Assembly: GCA_001464125.1 (NCBI GenBank)
Contig: LNEP01000001.1
Location: 62,001-126,000, forward strand
Direction of reading: 5' to 3'
DNA length: 64,000 nt
From: Betaproteobacteria bacterium Ga0077540
GTDB taxonomy: Bacteria; Pseudomonadota; Gammaproteobacteria; Burkholderiales; Methylophilaceae
Numbering within the stretch: position 1 is the first letter of the stretch; every line of letters starts with the position of its first letter. The notes under the pieces are model-generated. The model ran no database searches, was not told the origin of the DNA, and saw only the letters and a program-made list of their open reading frames with translations. Below are positions 38,419 through 46,659 of the stretch, in pieces. The position numbers and the translations under genes are program-made.

Positions 38419-38553
38419 GGTTTTTAATCGTTTTGTTTATTAGCTTTATCAACGCATTTAATGATTAGATCCATTGTAGTGCTCAATCGTTATAGATTGA
38501 TTGATTCAACCATTCATTGAACTTCAATAAAGCTATTTAGTTGAAATGTAAAC

Positions 38554-38585
38554 AAAAAAGCCATGACATTTGTCATGGCTTTTTT
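38554..38585. terminator. Bidirectional intrinsic terminator ending the nuo operon and the DUF1996 gene
   Basis: Perfect 15-bp arms AAAAAAGCCATGACA and TGTCATGGCTTTTTT around a TT centre. It has a T-tract on both strands and serves two convergent transcription units. The DNA between 38419 and 38553 shows nothing else. Confidence 0.92.
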
Positions 38586-38618
38586 GTTACAAGATAACTA
38601 TCAATCAGTAGTCAGTAC

Positions 38619-40721
38619 TTAGTTTACGTTTACTCCATACAGTGTTTCACCATCGCCTAAGTTTGGACCGCCGCAGTCTTTAGGATTGTTAAAGCAGTTT
38701 TTGACTACACGGTTAATGATTGATTCATCCCAACCGTTCATCCAGTCAGCATGTAGAGAATAACCACCTGGGTACGCAGTACTGTAGTTATCACTAGCCA
38801 AACGATATTTAGCATTCGGGTCTAAACCAAAGAAGTCGGCATTAATTGCGATAGATGGAATGGCAATCGGATGGCTTGCTGGGCATGAGTTTGCTGATTT
38901 GGTAACAATCCCTTGAGCATTCTCACACTCATCTCCACATGAGTAAGCCATGTGAGATTTGTGATCAGGACTGTCCAGATTTTTACCATCCCAACATGAT
39001 GGGAAGCTTACAATCATACGTAACATTTGATTAGAACCGCCACAAGATTGCTTAATGTGATTACCTTGCCACATGATGCCCCAGTTAGCAGGGTTCATGA
39101 CTTGCGTTTGGTCTTGGCAGAAGAAACCACCTTCAGCATCGGCAACCGCGAGCGGCTTAGGATTACCTGCAATCATACGTAAGCCTGCTGGTGGAGCTTT
39201 GATGTATGCTCCACTTTTATCATCTGCTGCTTTGTAGTAAACCACGATAAAGGTTGGTTTCGCCGGAGCACCAGTGCTTGAGTTAATTAAACTTGGCATC
39301 CAATATCCTGAACGGTTCAAAATACCACCCGCGCAAGTGCTGTTTCCAGCATTACGCAAAGTTTCATTGGTGCTGTATGCGTTGACCGCAGTGCTACCAA
39401 AGAATGTATGATGGTGTGTCGCGTTGGGCACGCCAGGGAATACAATTGGATCGTCATTGCTCATGTGGGAGTATTCACAGCTAATACGGAATGCCCCAGC
39501 GTATGGAAATGACTGAGATTTTGGAATCGCTGCAGCTTTAATCATAGGTGTAGAAAAGCCCACGGCTGGTTTCGGCGTTAGCGTTTTATTAACAGCTGGC
39601 ATTAAGTTTTGGCCTTGTGGGTCAAGGTTTTTTGCCAACAGTTTGTTATCCACGTAGAAACAACGGTTATAAGCACCGGATTTTGGGTCACCCATTACAT
39701 TAGCGTTACAGCCAATACTGCCAGATACATTCTCTTTGGTGGTCCATTTTGTATGCACACCAAACCATACTTTTGCAGTGATGCCTGCTGGAATTGTGCA
39801 TTGCTCACCGTTACCATTACAACCAACAGCTACTTTAGGCGGTTTAGTAGAGGCTGTTGTTGTGGTAGAACCAGTTGTAGTGCCTGAGGTAGAACCAGTC
39901 GTAGTACCTGAGGTAGAACCAGTTGTAGTACCTGAGGTAGAACCAGTTGTAGTACCTGAGGTAGAACCAGTCGTTGTACCTGAGGTAGAACCAGTTGTAG
40001 TACCTGAGGTAGAACCAGTTGTAGTACCTGTGGATGGCTGATTTCCAATTGGTGCTACAGAAACACCAGATGGGGTGCTAGGGCTTGTGCTAGAAGCGAT
40101 AGGTGTAAAGCCAGAAGTTTGACCACTCAGTGCACTTACAATTTGTGCAAGAGCTGCACTTTGTTTTGCTGTACTTGTATTTGAAAATTGTTGCATTAAT
40201 GCACTTTTTTGTGCCGGAGTCGCATTTGCAAGTTGTGCTAAAACTGCATTTTTTTGCGCTGTACTAGCATCTGCAAACTGGTCTAGAACTGCATTTTTTT
40301 GCGCTGTACTAGCTCCTGAAAGTTGTGACATAAGTGCGTTTTTTTGTGCTGAAGAAGTGGCATTGGCAATTTGTGTCAAAACTGAACTATTTTGCGTTGT
40401 AGTTGAACCAGAGCTTTTTTGCGCTAGTGATGTATTTACTTGATTAAATAGAAGATTTAGTTCAACAGGGGTGCTTTTTTTTGCCGCTGAATTTTTTAAT
40501 TCAGGATTAGCACATAGATTTTCATCTTTAATGATTTTAAGTAAAAGCGATTCGGATTTTCTGTTTTTTGTTAATGAAGCAGGTGGAACATCCGAATATT
40601 GCATGACGCCTTTGTTATCACGCCAACGGTAAACATCTGATAATGCATTGCTGCATACGCCTGCTAGAACTAACAAAAGCAGCGGGGAGGCAAATGCTTT
40701 TGCTGAATAATGAATATTCAT
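38619..40721 (-). CDS. Secreted DUF4124/DUF1996 protein with two internal repeat arrays
   Basis: This 700-residue protein has a signal peptide (about 1-28, ending SNALS). A DUF4124-type start follows (DVYRWRDNKGVMQYSDVPP, about 29-47). About six 15-residue helical repeats built on TAQKNAVLAQLANAS occupy about 110-200. Then come seven GTTTGSTS octapeptides (about 231-287), a Thr/Ser-rich linker probably held extended. A large C-terminal DUF1996 domain (about 400-690) contains FRISCEYSHMSNDDPIVFPG, ATHHHTFFGSTAVNAYST and paired cysteines. DUF1996 is widespread in fungi and some bacteria and is of unknown function; the conserved His/Asp residues hint at a hydrolase-like or carbohydrate-related role. 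It probably sits at the cell surface or is released. It is transcribed alone from a strong promoter at 40819-40846. Confidence 0.85.
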   Translation of the reverse strand: MNIHYSAKAFASPLLLLVLAGVCSNALSDVYRWRDNKGVMQYSDVPPASLTKNRKSESLLLKIIKDENLCANPELKNSAAKKSTPVELNLLFNQVNTSLAQKSSGSTTTQNSSVLTQIANATSSAQKNALMSQLSGASTAQKNAVLDQFADASTAQKNAVLAQLANATPAQKSALMQQFSNTSTAKQSAALAQIVSALSGQTSGFTPIASSTSPSTPSGVSVAPIGNQPSTGTTTGSTSGTTTGSTSGTTTGSTSGTTTGSTSGTTTGSTSGTTTGSTSGTTTGSTTTTASTKPPKVAVGCNGNGEQCTIPAGITAKVWFGVHTKWTTKENVSGSIGCNANVMGDPKSGAYNRCFYVDNKLLAKNLDPQGQNLMPAVNKTLTPKPAVGFSTPMIKAAAIPKSQSFPYAGAFRISCEYSHMSNDDPIVFPGVPNATHHHTFFGSTAVNAYSTNETLRNAGNSTCAGGILNRSGYWMPSLINSSTGAPAKPTFIVVYYKAADDKSGAYIKAPPAGLRMIAGNPKPLAVADAEGGFFCQDQTQVMNPANWGIMWQGNHIKQSCGGSNQMLRMIVSFPSCWDGKNLDSPDHKSHMAYSCGDECENAQGIVTKSANSCPASHPIAIPSIAINADFFGLDPNAKYRLASDNYSTAYPGGYSLHADWMNGWDESIINRVVKNCFNNPKDCGGPNLGDGETLYGVNVN
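39862..40029. repeat. Seven tandem 24-bp coding repeats (GTTTGSTS linker)
   Basis: Seven head-to-tail 24-bp units of consensus GAGGTAGAACCAGTTGTAG plus TACCT on the plus strand, nearly identical apart from scattered single-base changes. They encode the octapeptide GTTTGSTS in the minus-strand DUF1996 gene. Such near-perfect arrays can gain or lose copies by slippage without shifting the frame. Confidence 0.95.
40131..40395. repeat. About six degenerate 45-bp coding repeats (15-residue helical motif)
   Basis: A 45-bp period is seen from identical segments such as ACTGCATTTTTTTGCGCTG at 40243 and 40288. Each unit encodes about 15 residues of the form TAQKNAVLAQLANAS in the DUF1996 gene. The copies have diverged more than the 24-bp array, so this array is older or under selection for an amphipathic helix pattern. 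Confidence 0.85.
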
Positions 40722-40818
40722 TTTGGGTTACTCCAACATTTAAACTTTCTTGTTATCCCTTGATTCTCTGAATATTTTGTATGTTGGTTATTACAACTAC
40801 TATCTTCTTATGACTCGT

Positions 40819-40846
40819 ATTTTATATGGTGTTATGATTCTGTCAA
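40819..40846 (-). promoter_or_regulatory. Sigma-70 promoter for the DUF1996 gene
   Basis: On the minus strand a consensus TTGACA (40841-40846) is followed after 16 bp by TAAAAT (40819-40824), about 100 bp before ATG 40721, which has GGAG upstream. The remainder of the 40722-40998 gap is very A+T-rich, with TTACAAAA direct repeats and no other recognisable site. Confidence 0.6.
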
Positions 40847-40998
40847 CCCCAAAATTGAAATTTTTATAAACTTTTTTGTTACAAAATATTACAAAAATTA
40901 GTAAGTTACGTTGTTTTTTTAATATTTTTAATTAAGTTGATAGATTGATGTCTCTTTACTTTAGAATATAGTCATTAACTACTTGATATCAATACAAT

Positions 40999-42354
40999 AT
41001 GCATTCAAATTCTCTTAAGCATCGCGTCATAAAATCCGGTATGTTCATATTTAGCGGAAATGCTTTAAGCCAAATATTAAGGTTTGTGAGTAACTTGATT
41101 ATGACAAGGTTGCTTGCACCAGACATGTTTGGGCTGATGGCGCTTGCGGGTATTTTTATTTTAGGGCTTAACCTTCTTTCGGATATTGGTCTTAAGCAAA
41201 TCTTGATTCAAAACAAACGATCTGATGATCAATTTGTAAATACAGTTTGGACGATGCAAGTTATCAGAGGGTGGTTGATATGGTTATTTTCAATAATTGT
41301 TTCGATTATTTTTTTCCTATTAAGCGAGTGGCAATTATTGCCAGTCGATAGTGTTTATAACGACGCACAATTCCCATACATTGTTGCTCTAATTGGGCTC
41401 AATTCTATGATATATGGTTACGAACCGACCAAAGTCAGTCTCGGCAACCGTAACTTGACACTTAAGTTAAATGTGACCATTACGCTAATTAGTCAGGTAA
41501 TAGGCTTTTTTGCGATGTTGATATGGGCATTTGTACGACCAGATGTTTGGGCATTGGTGGTGGGGTCATTAGTGGCGACATTTTCGAATACTGTCATGAG
41601 CTACTTTATCATCGAAGGTAAGCGTAACCATTTTTACTTTGATAAATCTGTTTCCGATGAGATTTTTCATTTTGGTAAATGGATATTCATTTCATCGATT
41701 ATGGGTTTTTTAGTAATGAGTAGCGATAAGTTGATGCTTGGCGCGTTGGTAGACGCCGAGTCGCTGGGTTATTTTGCGATCGCAGGCTTGTTGGTGGGTG
41801 CTGTTGTGCAATTAGTCGGTTCCATGATACACACTATTGGGTTTCCTGCTTTGTGTGAAACTTTTCGTGATAATCCCAGTAATTTAGGCAATGTGTTTTA
41901 TAAATTACGTTTGCCGTTTGATGTTGTGTTACTTTTTACATTTAGTTTCTTATTTGTGACAGCGGACACCGTGGTACAAATTCTGTACGACAATCGTTAC
42001 CAGTCAGTGGGCTGGATTTTGCAAATTATGAGCATTTGCTTGTTTGAGGTGAGATATCGTTTAGCTGGAGAGTGTTTTTTAGCTATGGGTAAACCCAAAC
42101 TGCAGAGTGGCTTAACTTTTGTAAACTTAGTTTGCCTATATACTTTTGGTTTTAGCATGTATTATTTTTATGGGTTTGAGGGGCTGGTTTGGGCTGTGGC
42201 TTGCAGCGCCCTCTCAACCATCCCGCTCATTTTGTTTTATTTAAAAAAATTTCAGATTTTAGATTGGAAAAAAGAGCTGATGGTGCTCCCTGTTTTAGTG
42301 CTTGGGTATGTGGCGGGATTGTTGGTCAATTGGGTATTTGGCAAATTGTTTTGA
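40999..42354 (+). CDS. Polysaccharide flippase (Wzx/MATE-type oligosaccharide translocase)
   Basis: This 451-residue membrane protein has about 12-14 helices. The N-terminal signature KHRVIKSGMFIFSGNALSQ, then LRFVSNLIMTRLLAPDMFGL, is typical of the polysaccharide biosynthesis flippase family. Members move lipid-linked sugar units across the inner membrane for O-antigen, capsule or exopolysaccharide. No glycosyltransferase, polymerase or chain-length gene adjoins it, so it is an orphan in this window and its sugar is unknown. Higher A+T than the nuo genes may indicate a different history. Confidence 0.88.
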   Translation: MHSNSLKHRVIKSGMFIFSGNALSQILRFVSNLIMTRLLAPDMFGLMALAGIFILGLNLLSDIGLKQILIQNKRSDDQFVNTVWTMQVIRGWLIWLFSIIVSIIFFLLSEWQLLPVDSVYNDAQFPYIVALIGLNSMIYGYEPTKVSLGNRNLTLKLNVTITLISQVIGFFAMLIWAFVRPDVWALVVGSLVATFSNTVMSYFIIEGKRNHFYFDKSVSDEIFHFGKWIFISSIMGFLVMSSDKLMLGALVDAESLGYFAIAGLLVGAVVQLVGSMIHTIGFPALCETFRDNPSNLGNVFYKLRLPFDVVLLFTFSFLFVTADTVVQILYDNRYQSVGWILQIMSICLFEVRYRLAGECFLAMGKPKLQSGLTFVNLVCLYTFGFSMYYFYGFEGLVWAVACSALSTIPLILFYLKKFQILDWKKELMVLPVLVLGYVAGLLVNWVFGKLF

Positions 42355-42391
42355 TGCGTTGATGGCAAATAATTAAGCAGGGAGCATAAGC

Positions 42392-43243
42392 ATGCGTTTA
42401 GATGATCAAGAGGAAAGTAGCAATGTTGAGGATCGCCGCAGTGGTGGGGGCGGTATAGGTCGTAAAGGTATTGGTGTGGGCACCATCGTACTTGCCTTAG
42501 TAGCCATGTATTTTGGAGTGGATCCAGCGGTGGTGCTCAATGTTGGACAAGGGCTACAACAAACGGAAGTGACAGAAGCGCAGCCGATTCCCAAAGATGA
42601 CCCGATGGCAGTATTTGTGGCCAAAGTGTTGGGGAGTACGGAGGAAACATGGGGTACAGTGTTTCAACAATCCGGGCATCAGTACCCTGCACCCAAGTTG
42701 GTGTTGTTCACAGGCCAGACTTCTACAGCTTGCGGCGCTGGGCAAGCTGCGATGGGGCCATTTTATTGCCCAGCCGATCAAAAAGTGTATATCGATTTAA
42801 GTTTCTATCAAGAGATGAAAAATCGTTTTCACGCGCCTGGGGATTTTGCCCAAGCCTACGTGATTGCGCATGAGGTGGGGCATCATATTCAAAATCTGAT
42901 GGGCACCTCCGAGCAAGTGCAGCGTGCACGCCAGTCAGCCCGTAATGAAGCGGAGGCCAATCAGTATTCTGTGCGTTTGGAGTTGCAAGCTGACTGCTAT
43001 GCAGGCGTTTGGGCGAATCATGCCGATGGTGAGAACCGCATTTTAGAAGCGGGAGATGTGGAAGAAGCCATGACTGCGGCAGCAGCCATCGGGGATGATG
43101 CATTGCAGAAACAGGCGCAGGGCTATGCTGTGCCAGATAGCTTTACCCACGGCACTTCTGAGCAGCGGATGCGCTGGTTCAATCAGGGCTTGTCTACTGG
43201 AGATATTCAGCAGTGCGATACTTTTAAGATAGCATCGATTTAA
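42392..43243 (+). CDS. Neutral zinc metallopeptidase, YpfJ family
   Basis: This 283-residue protein of the putative neutral zinc metallopeptidase (YpfJ) family begins MRLDDQEESSNVEDRRSGGG, the typical polar N-terminus. One membrane helix follows at about 30-48. The extracytoplasmic catalytic domain has the HEVGHH motif (zinc His160 and His164, catalytic Glu161) and the downstream acidic ELQADCYAGVWANHAD ligand segment. A C-terminal HGTSEQRMRWFNQG is also conserved. The substrate is unknown. It starts a compact plus-strand run; the next gene begins at the base after its stop. Confidence 0.9.
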   Translation: MRLDDQEESSNVEDRRSGGGGIGRKGIGVGTIVLALVAMYFGVDPAVVLNVGQGLQQTEVTEAQPIPKDDPMAVFVAKVLGSTEETWGTVFQQSGHQYPAPKLVLFTGQTSTACGAGQAAMGPFYCPADQKVYIDLSFYQEMKNRFHAPGDFAQAYVIAHEVGHHIQNLMGTSEQVQRARQSARNEAEANQYSVRLELQADCYAGVWANHADGENRILEAGDVEEAMTAAAAIGDDALQKQAQGYAVPDSFTHGTSEQRMRWFNQGLSTGDIQQCDTFKIASI

Positions 43244-43801
43244 ATGACAGCCAACAACATCGATTTAGTAGAGCATACCATTAGCTCCGAGACCATTGCC
43301 TCGGGTGGCATGCTGACAGTGAAGCGTGACCTGGTAAGGTTAGCGAACGGGCATCAAAGCCAACGCGAATTTGTACTGCATCCGGGCGCAGTTGTGGTGG
43401 TGCCCTTGCTCGATAATGGCAATATCATCTTTGAGCGGCAGTTCCGCTACCCTTTGCATCAAGTGTTTGTCGAATTGCCAGCCGGTAAGATTGACCCGAA
43501 CGAAACTATTTTGAACACAGGTCAGCGCGAGTTGCTAGAGGAGACCGGTTACGCTGCCAAACAATGGGTGAAACTTGGCTTACAGCATCCATGTATTGGT
43601 TACTCTAATGAGGTGATTCATATGTATTTAGCGCGCGGTCTCACTTTGGGGCAGCATCAACGTGATGTGGATGAGGCGCTGAAGGTTTTTGAGATGAGCC
43701 TGCCACGCTGTATGGAGATGATACTCAATGGTGAGATTACCGATGGTAAAACCATTGTCGCCATGATGTTTGCTGAAAAATATTTATCACAACATGGCTA
43801 G
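43244..43801 (+). CDS. Nudix hydrolase, ADP-ribose pyrophosphatase-like
   Basis: This 185-residue protein has a Nudix box from GKIDPNE to RELLEETGY (about 81-103, GX5EX7REUXEEXGU pattern complete). The preceding FRYPLHQVFVELPAG strand and the later LGLQHPCIGYSNEVIHMY segment are typical of the ADP-ribose/nucleotide-sugar pyrophosphatase subfamily (NudF/GDPMK-like). Substrate choice cannot be fixed by eye. It is immediately downstream of the metallopeptidase and overlaps the next gene by 8 bp. Confidence 0.88.
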   Translation: MTANNIDLVEHTISSETIASGGMLTVKRDLVRLANGHQSQREFVLHPGAVVVVPLLDNGNIIFERQFRYPLHQVFVELPAGKIDPNETILNTGQRELLEETGYAAKQWVKLGLQHPCIGYSNEVIHMYLARGLTLGQHQRDVDEALKVFEMSLPRCMEMILNGEITDGKTIVAMMFAEKYLSQHG

Positions 43802-44612
43802 TGTACTGTTAGTAGGTTGCGGTGATTTAGGCACCGAGATTGCCGTGCGACTGCATCAAGCTGGGCATGAAGTAGTAGGGGTGCGTAAAAGCATGCGTGC
43901 GCTACCATTGGGCATGCAGACGATACAAGCGGATGTCACTGTACCGGACACCTTAGCGCAGATGCATGCTGAAGTGATTGTGTATTGCGTAGCTGCTACG
44001 GCGCAAACAGATGAAAATTATGCTCAACATTATGTGGATGGATTGCGTAACGTGCTCCAATCGCAAGTTGGGCCGCAATTAAAACATGTGTTTTTTGTCT
44101 CCAGCACGCGTGTGTATGGTCAGCATGCGGATATATTAATCGATGAATCTGTGCCAGCAATAGCTGCGGATTTTGGTGGTGAGCGTTTATTAGAAGCAGA
44201 GCAGCTGCTTGCGGATTTGCCTTGTGCTGGTACGGTATTGCGTTTATCCGGCATTTACGGACCCGGACGGTTATATTTACTCAATTTGGCTAAAGTCCAA
44301 TCGCGCTGGCCGGCCAAGAATCAATGGACGAATCGTATCCATCGTGATGATGCCGCAGGCTTTATCGCTCATCTAGTAAATACAGTTGCTAATGGTCATA
44401 CCATACATCCGCTCTTTATTGTGACTGACTCAATGCCCACTGCGCACTATGATGTATTGCGCTGGCTAGCAAGCAGTATGCAGTTGCCTTATCAAATAGA
44501 GTCTACAGAACCACCTAGTCAAGGTAAGCGATTATCTAATAGTCGGATGCTGGAAACTGGATATCAATTAAAGTATCCTAACTACAAGATTGGGTACTCA
44601 GAACTGGTGTAG
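43794..44612 (+). CDS. NAD(P)-binding epimerase-like (extended SDR, YeeZ-type) protein
   Basis: This 272-residue Rossmann-fold protein begins ASVLLVGCGDLGTEIAVRLH, a GxGxLG nucleotide motif at residues 8-13. It continues with VFFVSSTRVYGQ and LRLSGIYGPGR, typical of atypical or extended SDR epimerases such as YeeZ. The active-site YxxxK is not clearly conserved, so it may bind NAD(P) without epimerase activity. ATG 43794 overlaps the Nudix stop by 8 bp; an in-frame ATG at 43770 is less likely. The substrate is unknown. Confidence 0.82.
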   Translation: MASVLLVGCGDLGTEIAVRLHQAGHEVVGVRKSMRALPLGMQTIQADVTVPDTLAQMHAEVIVYCVAATAQTDENYAQHYVDGLRNVLQSQVGPQLKHVFFVSSTRVYGQHADILIDESVPAIAADFGGERLLEAEQLLADLPCAGTVLRLSGIYGPGRLYLLNLAKVQSRWPAKNQWTNRIHRDDAAGFIAHLVNTVANGHTIHPLFIVTDSMPTAHYDVLRWLASSMQLPYQIESTEPPSQGKRLSNSRMLETGYQLKYPNYKIGYSELV

Positions 44613-44616
44613 CGGT

Positions 44617-45792
44617 ATGCGGATTTGGTTATTAGTATTTTTGCTGATGCTTGCTGAGCAGGCGAATGCAGGGGAGCAGCAAAACTTTCAGGAGTGGTTG
44701 CAAGAGCTTAAAGCAGACTCCCTGCGTGAAGGCATATCTAAACAGACAGTAGAGGCGACATTTAAGCAGGCAAAGATATTGCCTCGTGTGATTCAGTTGG
44801 ATCGCTCTCAGCCAGAATTTATATCGACTTTTTTGAGTTATCTAGAGCGACGTGTCACACCTGACGTCATAGCTCGGGGGCGTGATTTACTTTTGCAGTA
44901 CCAGCCGCTACTCGATGATGTGGAGTCCGAGTATGGGGTTCCTAAACATATTTTGGTCTCATTTTGGGGTATGGAAACCAATTATGGAAGCTTTCAGGGT
45001 GATATTGATTTGCCATCTGCATTGATGACTTTAGCTTACGAAGGACGGCGCGCTGTGTTTTTTCGTAATCAACTGTTTAATATGATGCGCATCGTCGATG
45101 CGCGCCACAATACGATTCAAAAAATGCGTGGCTCTTGGGCTGGGGCAATGGGGCACATGCAATTTATGCCCACTACCTTTATGCAATATGGGGTAGATGC
45201 TGATAAAGACGGGCGTATTAACATATGGAAATCATTGCCAGATGCTTTTAACTCCGCTGCTAATTATCTGGCGAAAGCAGGGTGGCATGCTAATGAGCCG
45301 GTCATGGTGCAAGTGAGTTTGCCTGAGGGCTTTGATGTCAGTCAAGCGCAGCTCACTTTACGTCGCAGTGTTAAAGATTGGCAGCAGTTGGGTGTTCACG
45401 TACCCTCACATCTTGATCACTTAAACAACGCTGCTATCTTACTACCGCAGGGTTGGCGTGGGCCTGCACTAATGGTGTTTAGCAATTTTGATGTGATTAT
45501 GGATTGGAACCGCTCGGTCAACTATGCGCTGGCCGTAGCGCATCTTTCTGAGCAATTGGTTGGGGTGGCCGATATTGCTATTGAGGATAATGTTGAAACT
45601 GAAGCTTTAAGTTTTAATGAGATGTGGGCGCTGCAAAGCCGCTTAAATGAGCTGGGCTTCCCTGCAGGACCACCCGACGGCTTTCCGGGGTTAAAAACCC
45701 AAGAGGCTGTGCGCATGTATCAGGCAAAATATCAGTTACCTCAGGATGGCTATGCAAGTCCAAGTTTGTATCAGCACGTGTTCAGCCATTAA
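44617..45792 (+). CDS. Lytic murein transglycosylase, MltB family, with a peptidoglycan-binding domain
   Basis: This 391-residue periplasmic enzyme cleaves peptidoglycan to 1,6-anhydro products. From ATG 44617 a signal peptide ends at QANA (about 18). The SLT/MltB catalytic domain has Glu120 in FWGMETNYGSF, plus GSWAGAMGHMQFMPTTF and AADKDGR-like VDADKDGRINIW. The C-terminal 60 residues are a PG_binding_1 domain (LNELGFPAGPPDGFPG, TQEAVRMYQAKYQLPQDG). No lipobox, so it is soluble, unlike E. coli MltB. Its 3' end overlaps the convergent oxygenase gene by 11 bp. Confidence 0.92.
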   Translation: MRIWLLVFLLMLAEQANAGEQQNFQEWLQELKADSLREGISKQTVEATFKQAKILPRVIQLDRSQPEFISTFLSYLERRVTPDVIARGRDLLLQYQPLLDDVESEYGVPKHILVSFWGMETNYGSFQGDIDLPSALMTLAYEGRRAVFFRNQLFNMMRIVDARHNTIQKMRGSWAGAMGHMQFMPTTFMQYGVDADKDGRINIWKSLPDAFNSAANYLAKAGWHANEPVMVQVSLPEGFDVSQAQLTLRRSVKDWQQLGVHVPSHLDHLNNAAILLPQGWRGPALMVFSNFDVIMDWNRSVNYALAVAHLSEQLVGVADIAIEDNVETEALSFNEMWALQSRLNELGFPAGPPDGFPGLKTQEAVRMYQAKYQLPQDGYASPSLYQHVFSH

Positions 45793-46426
45793 TTGGTTGT
45801 TGCTCGCGCGTTCTAAACCAACCCGTTAGGCTTAGGCGTTCGCGTGTGGCTGGCAATACCTCGTGCCAAAATTCAGCAGATAAAAATAGCACCAATCTTC
45901 CGCCTTTAGGGAGAATGTCTAGCCACTCCGTTTCGTTGATGTAAAGCTTTAACTCACCACCATGTTGGGGTAGCCAGTCTTCATTTAAATACAGAATAGA
46001 GCTGAGTTTTCTAGTGTTAAATGTATTTGCATGAGTTACGCTAAACTGATCTAGATGCTTTTTATACACAGCACCTGCTGGGTAGATAGCTAAATGTGTT
46101 TCTAGCGATGCTAATCCCATATAAAAATGCCGATTCATTAGAGTTTTTAAATGCTGCATTTGCAAAAAATATTGCTGTATGACGAGTTCATTGTTGTTCT
46201 CATCTAGCCAGTGGATGCTGTCGCCCCTGATGCTTGCATTGGTTTGAGCTTGTTTGCCAGTGCGGGCTTGAGTCATTTCTTGTTTGTTAAACTTGGATTT
46301 AGCTAAATTGCCAAGAGATGCAATGATGTCACCGTTAAAATAATCATCGATAACGACATACCCTTGTTCGGCAATGCACGAAATGATAGCTTCATCATTC
46401 TTGCTGATATTGGTTTCAATTTGCAT
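45782..46426 (-). CDS. 2OG-Fe(II) dioxygenase (prolyl-4-hydroxylase-like)
   Basis: This 214-residue protein has the double-stranded beta-helix iron ligands H-x-D in YKKHLDQFSV (about 124-133) and a distal His in EFWHEVLPATRERLSLTGWF (about 181-200), whose Arg binds 2-oxoglutarate. This is the pattern of Fe(II)/2OG oxygenases of the P4Hc type. ATG 46426 gives a start QIETNISKNDEAI; an upstream in-frame ATG at 46465 is weaker. The hydroxylated target is unknown. It is transcribed away from tRNA-Val. Confidence 0.85.
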   Translation of the reverse strand: MQIETNISKNDEAIISCIAEQGYVVIDDYFNGDIIASLGNLAKSKFNKQEMTQARTGKQAQTNASIRGDSIHWLDENNNELVIQQYFLQMQHLKTLMNRHFYMGLASLETHLAIYPAGAVYKKHLDQFSVTHANTFNTRKLSSILYLNEDWLPQHGGELKLYINETEWLDILPKGGRLVLFLSAEFWHEVLPATRERLSLTGWFRTREQQPING

Positions 46427-46505
46427 GGCAAAATTATAGCAGGCTAGGTTTGCGCCTACCTGCATAATCAGCTAGAATTCGCACCTCTTAATTAATTAAG
46501 AATAT

Positions 46506-46582
46506 AGGCGGTTAGCTCAGTTGGTTAGAGCACTTGGTCGACATCCAAGGGGTCAGCAGTTCGAATCTGCTACTGCCTACCA
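46506..46582 (+). tRNA. tRNA-Val (GAC), with C at position 33
   Basis: 77 nt including encoded CCA. Acceptor arms AGGCGGT and ACTGCCT pair with one G-U. The anticodon stem CTTGG/CCAAG encloses loop TCGACAT, so the anticodon is GAC. The base before the anticodon is C instead of the near-universal U33. The T-arm AGCAG-TTCGAAT-CTGCT is regular. It lies just upstream of thrS, a known betaproteobacterial arrangement. Confidence 0.95.
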
Positions 46583-46593
46583 AATTAATTTAC

Positions 46594-46619
46594 AAAAGCC
46601 GTTATAATTAACGGCTTTT
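46594..46619 (+). terminator. Hairpin terminator/leader between tRNA-Val and thrS
   Basis: Perfect 11-bp arms AAAAGCCGTTA and TAACGGCTTTT around TAAT, ending in a short T-run. It can end the tRNA transcript. It also lies 41 bp before thrS, so it may be part of a thrS leader. Confidence 0.7.
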
Positions 46620-46659
46620 ATTGTTTGTGCTTTTAATTCAGATAGATTTCGGACGTGTT

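Noticed and set aside
39862-40029. Possible CRISPR array
   Set aside because: The repeats are contiguous 24-bp units with no unique spacers and are in frame within a coding sequence. No cas gene is present.
39736-40041. Plus-strand frame with repeated VEPVVVPE units
   Set aside because: It is the complement of the 24-bp repeats inside the DUF1996 gene. The minus-strand protein has a signal peptide, a promoter and a domain, and this frame has none.
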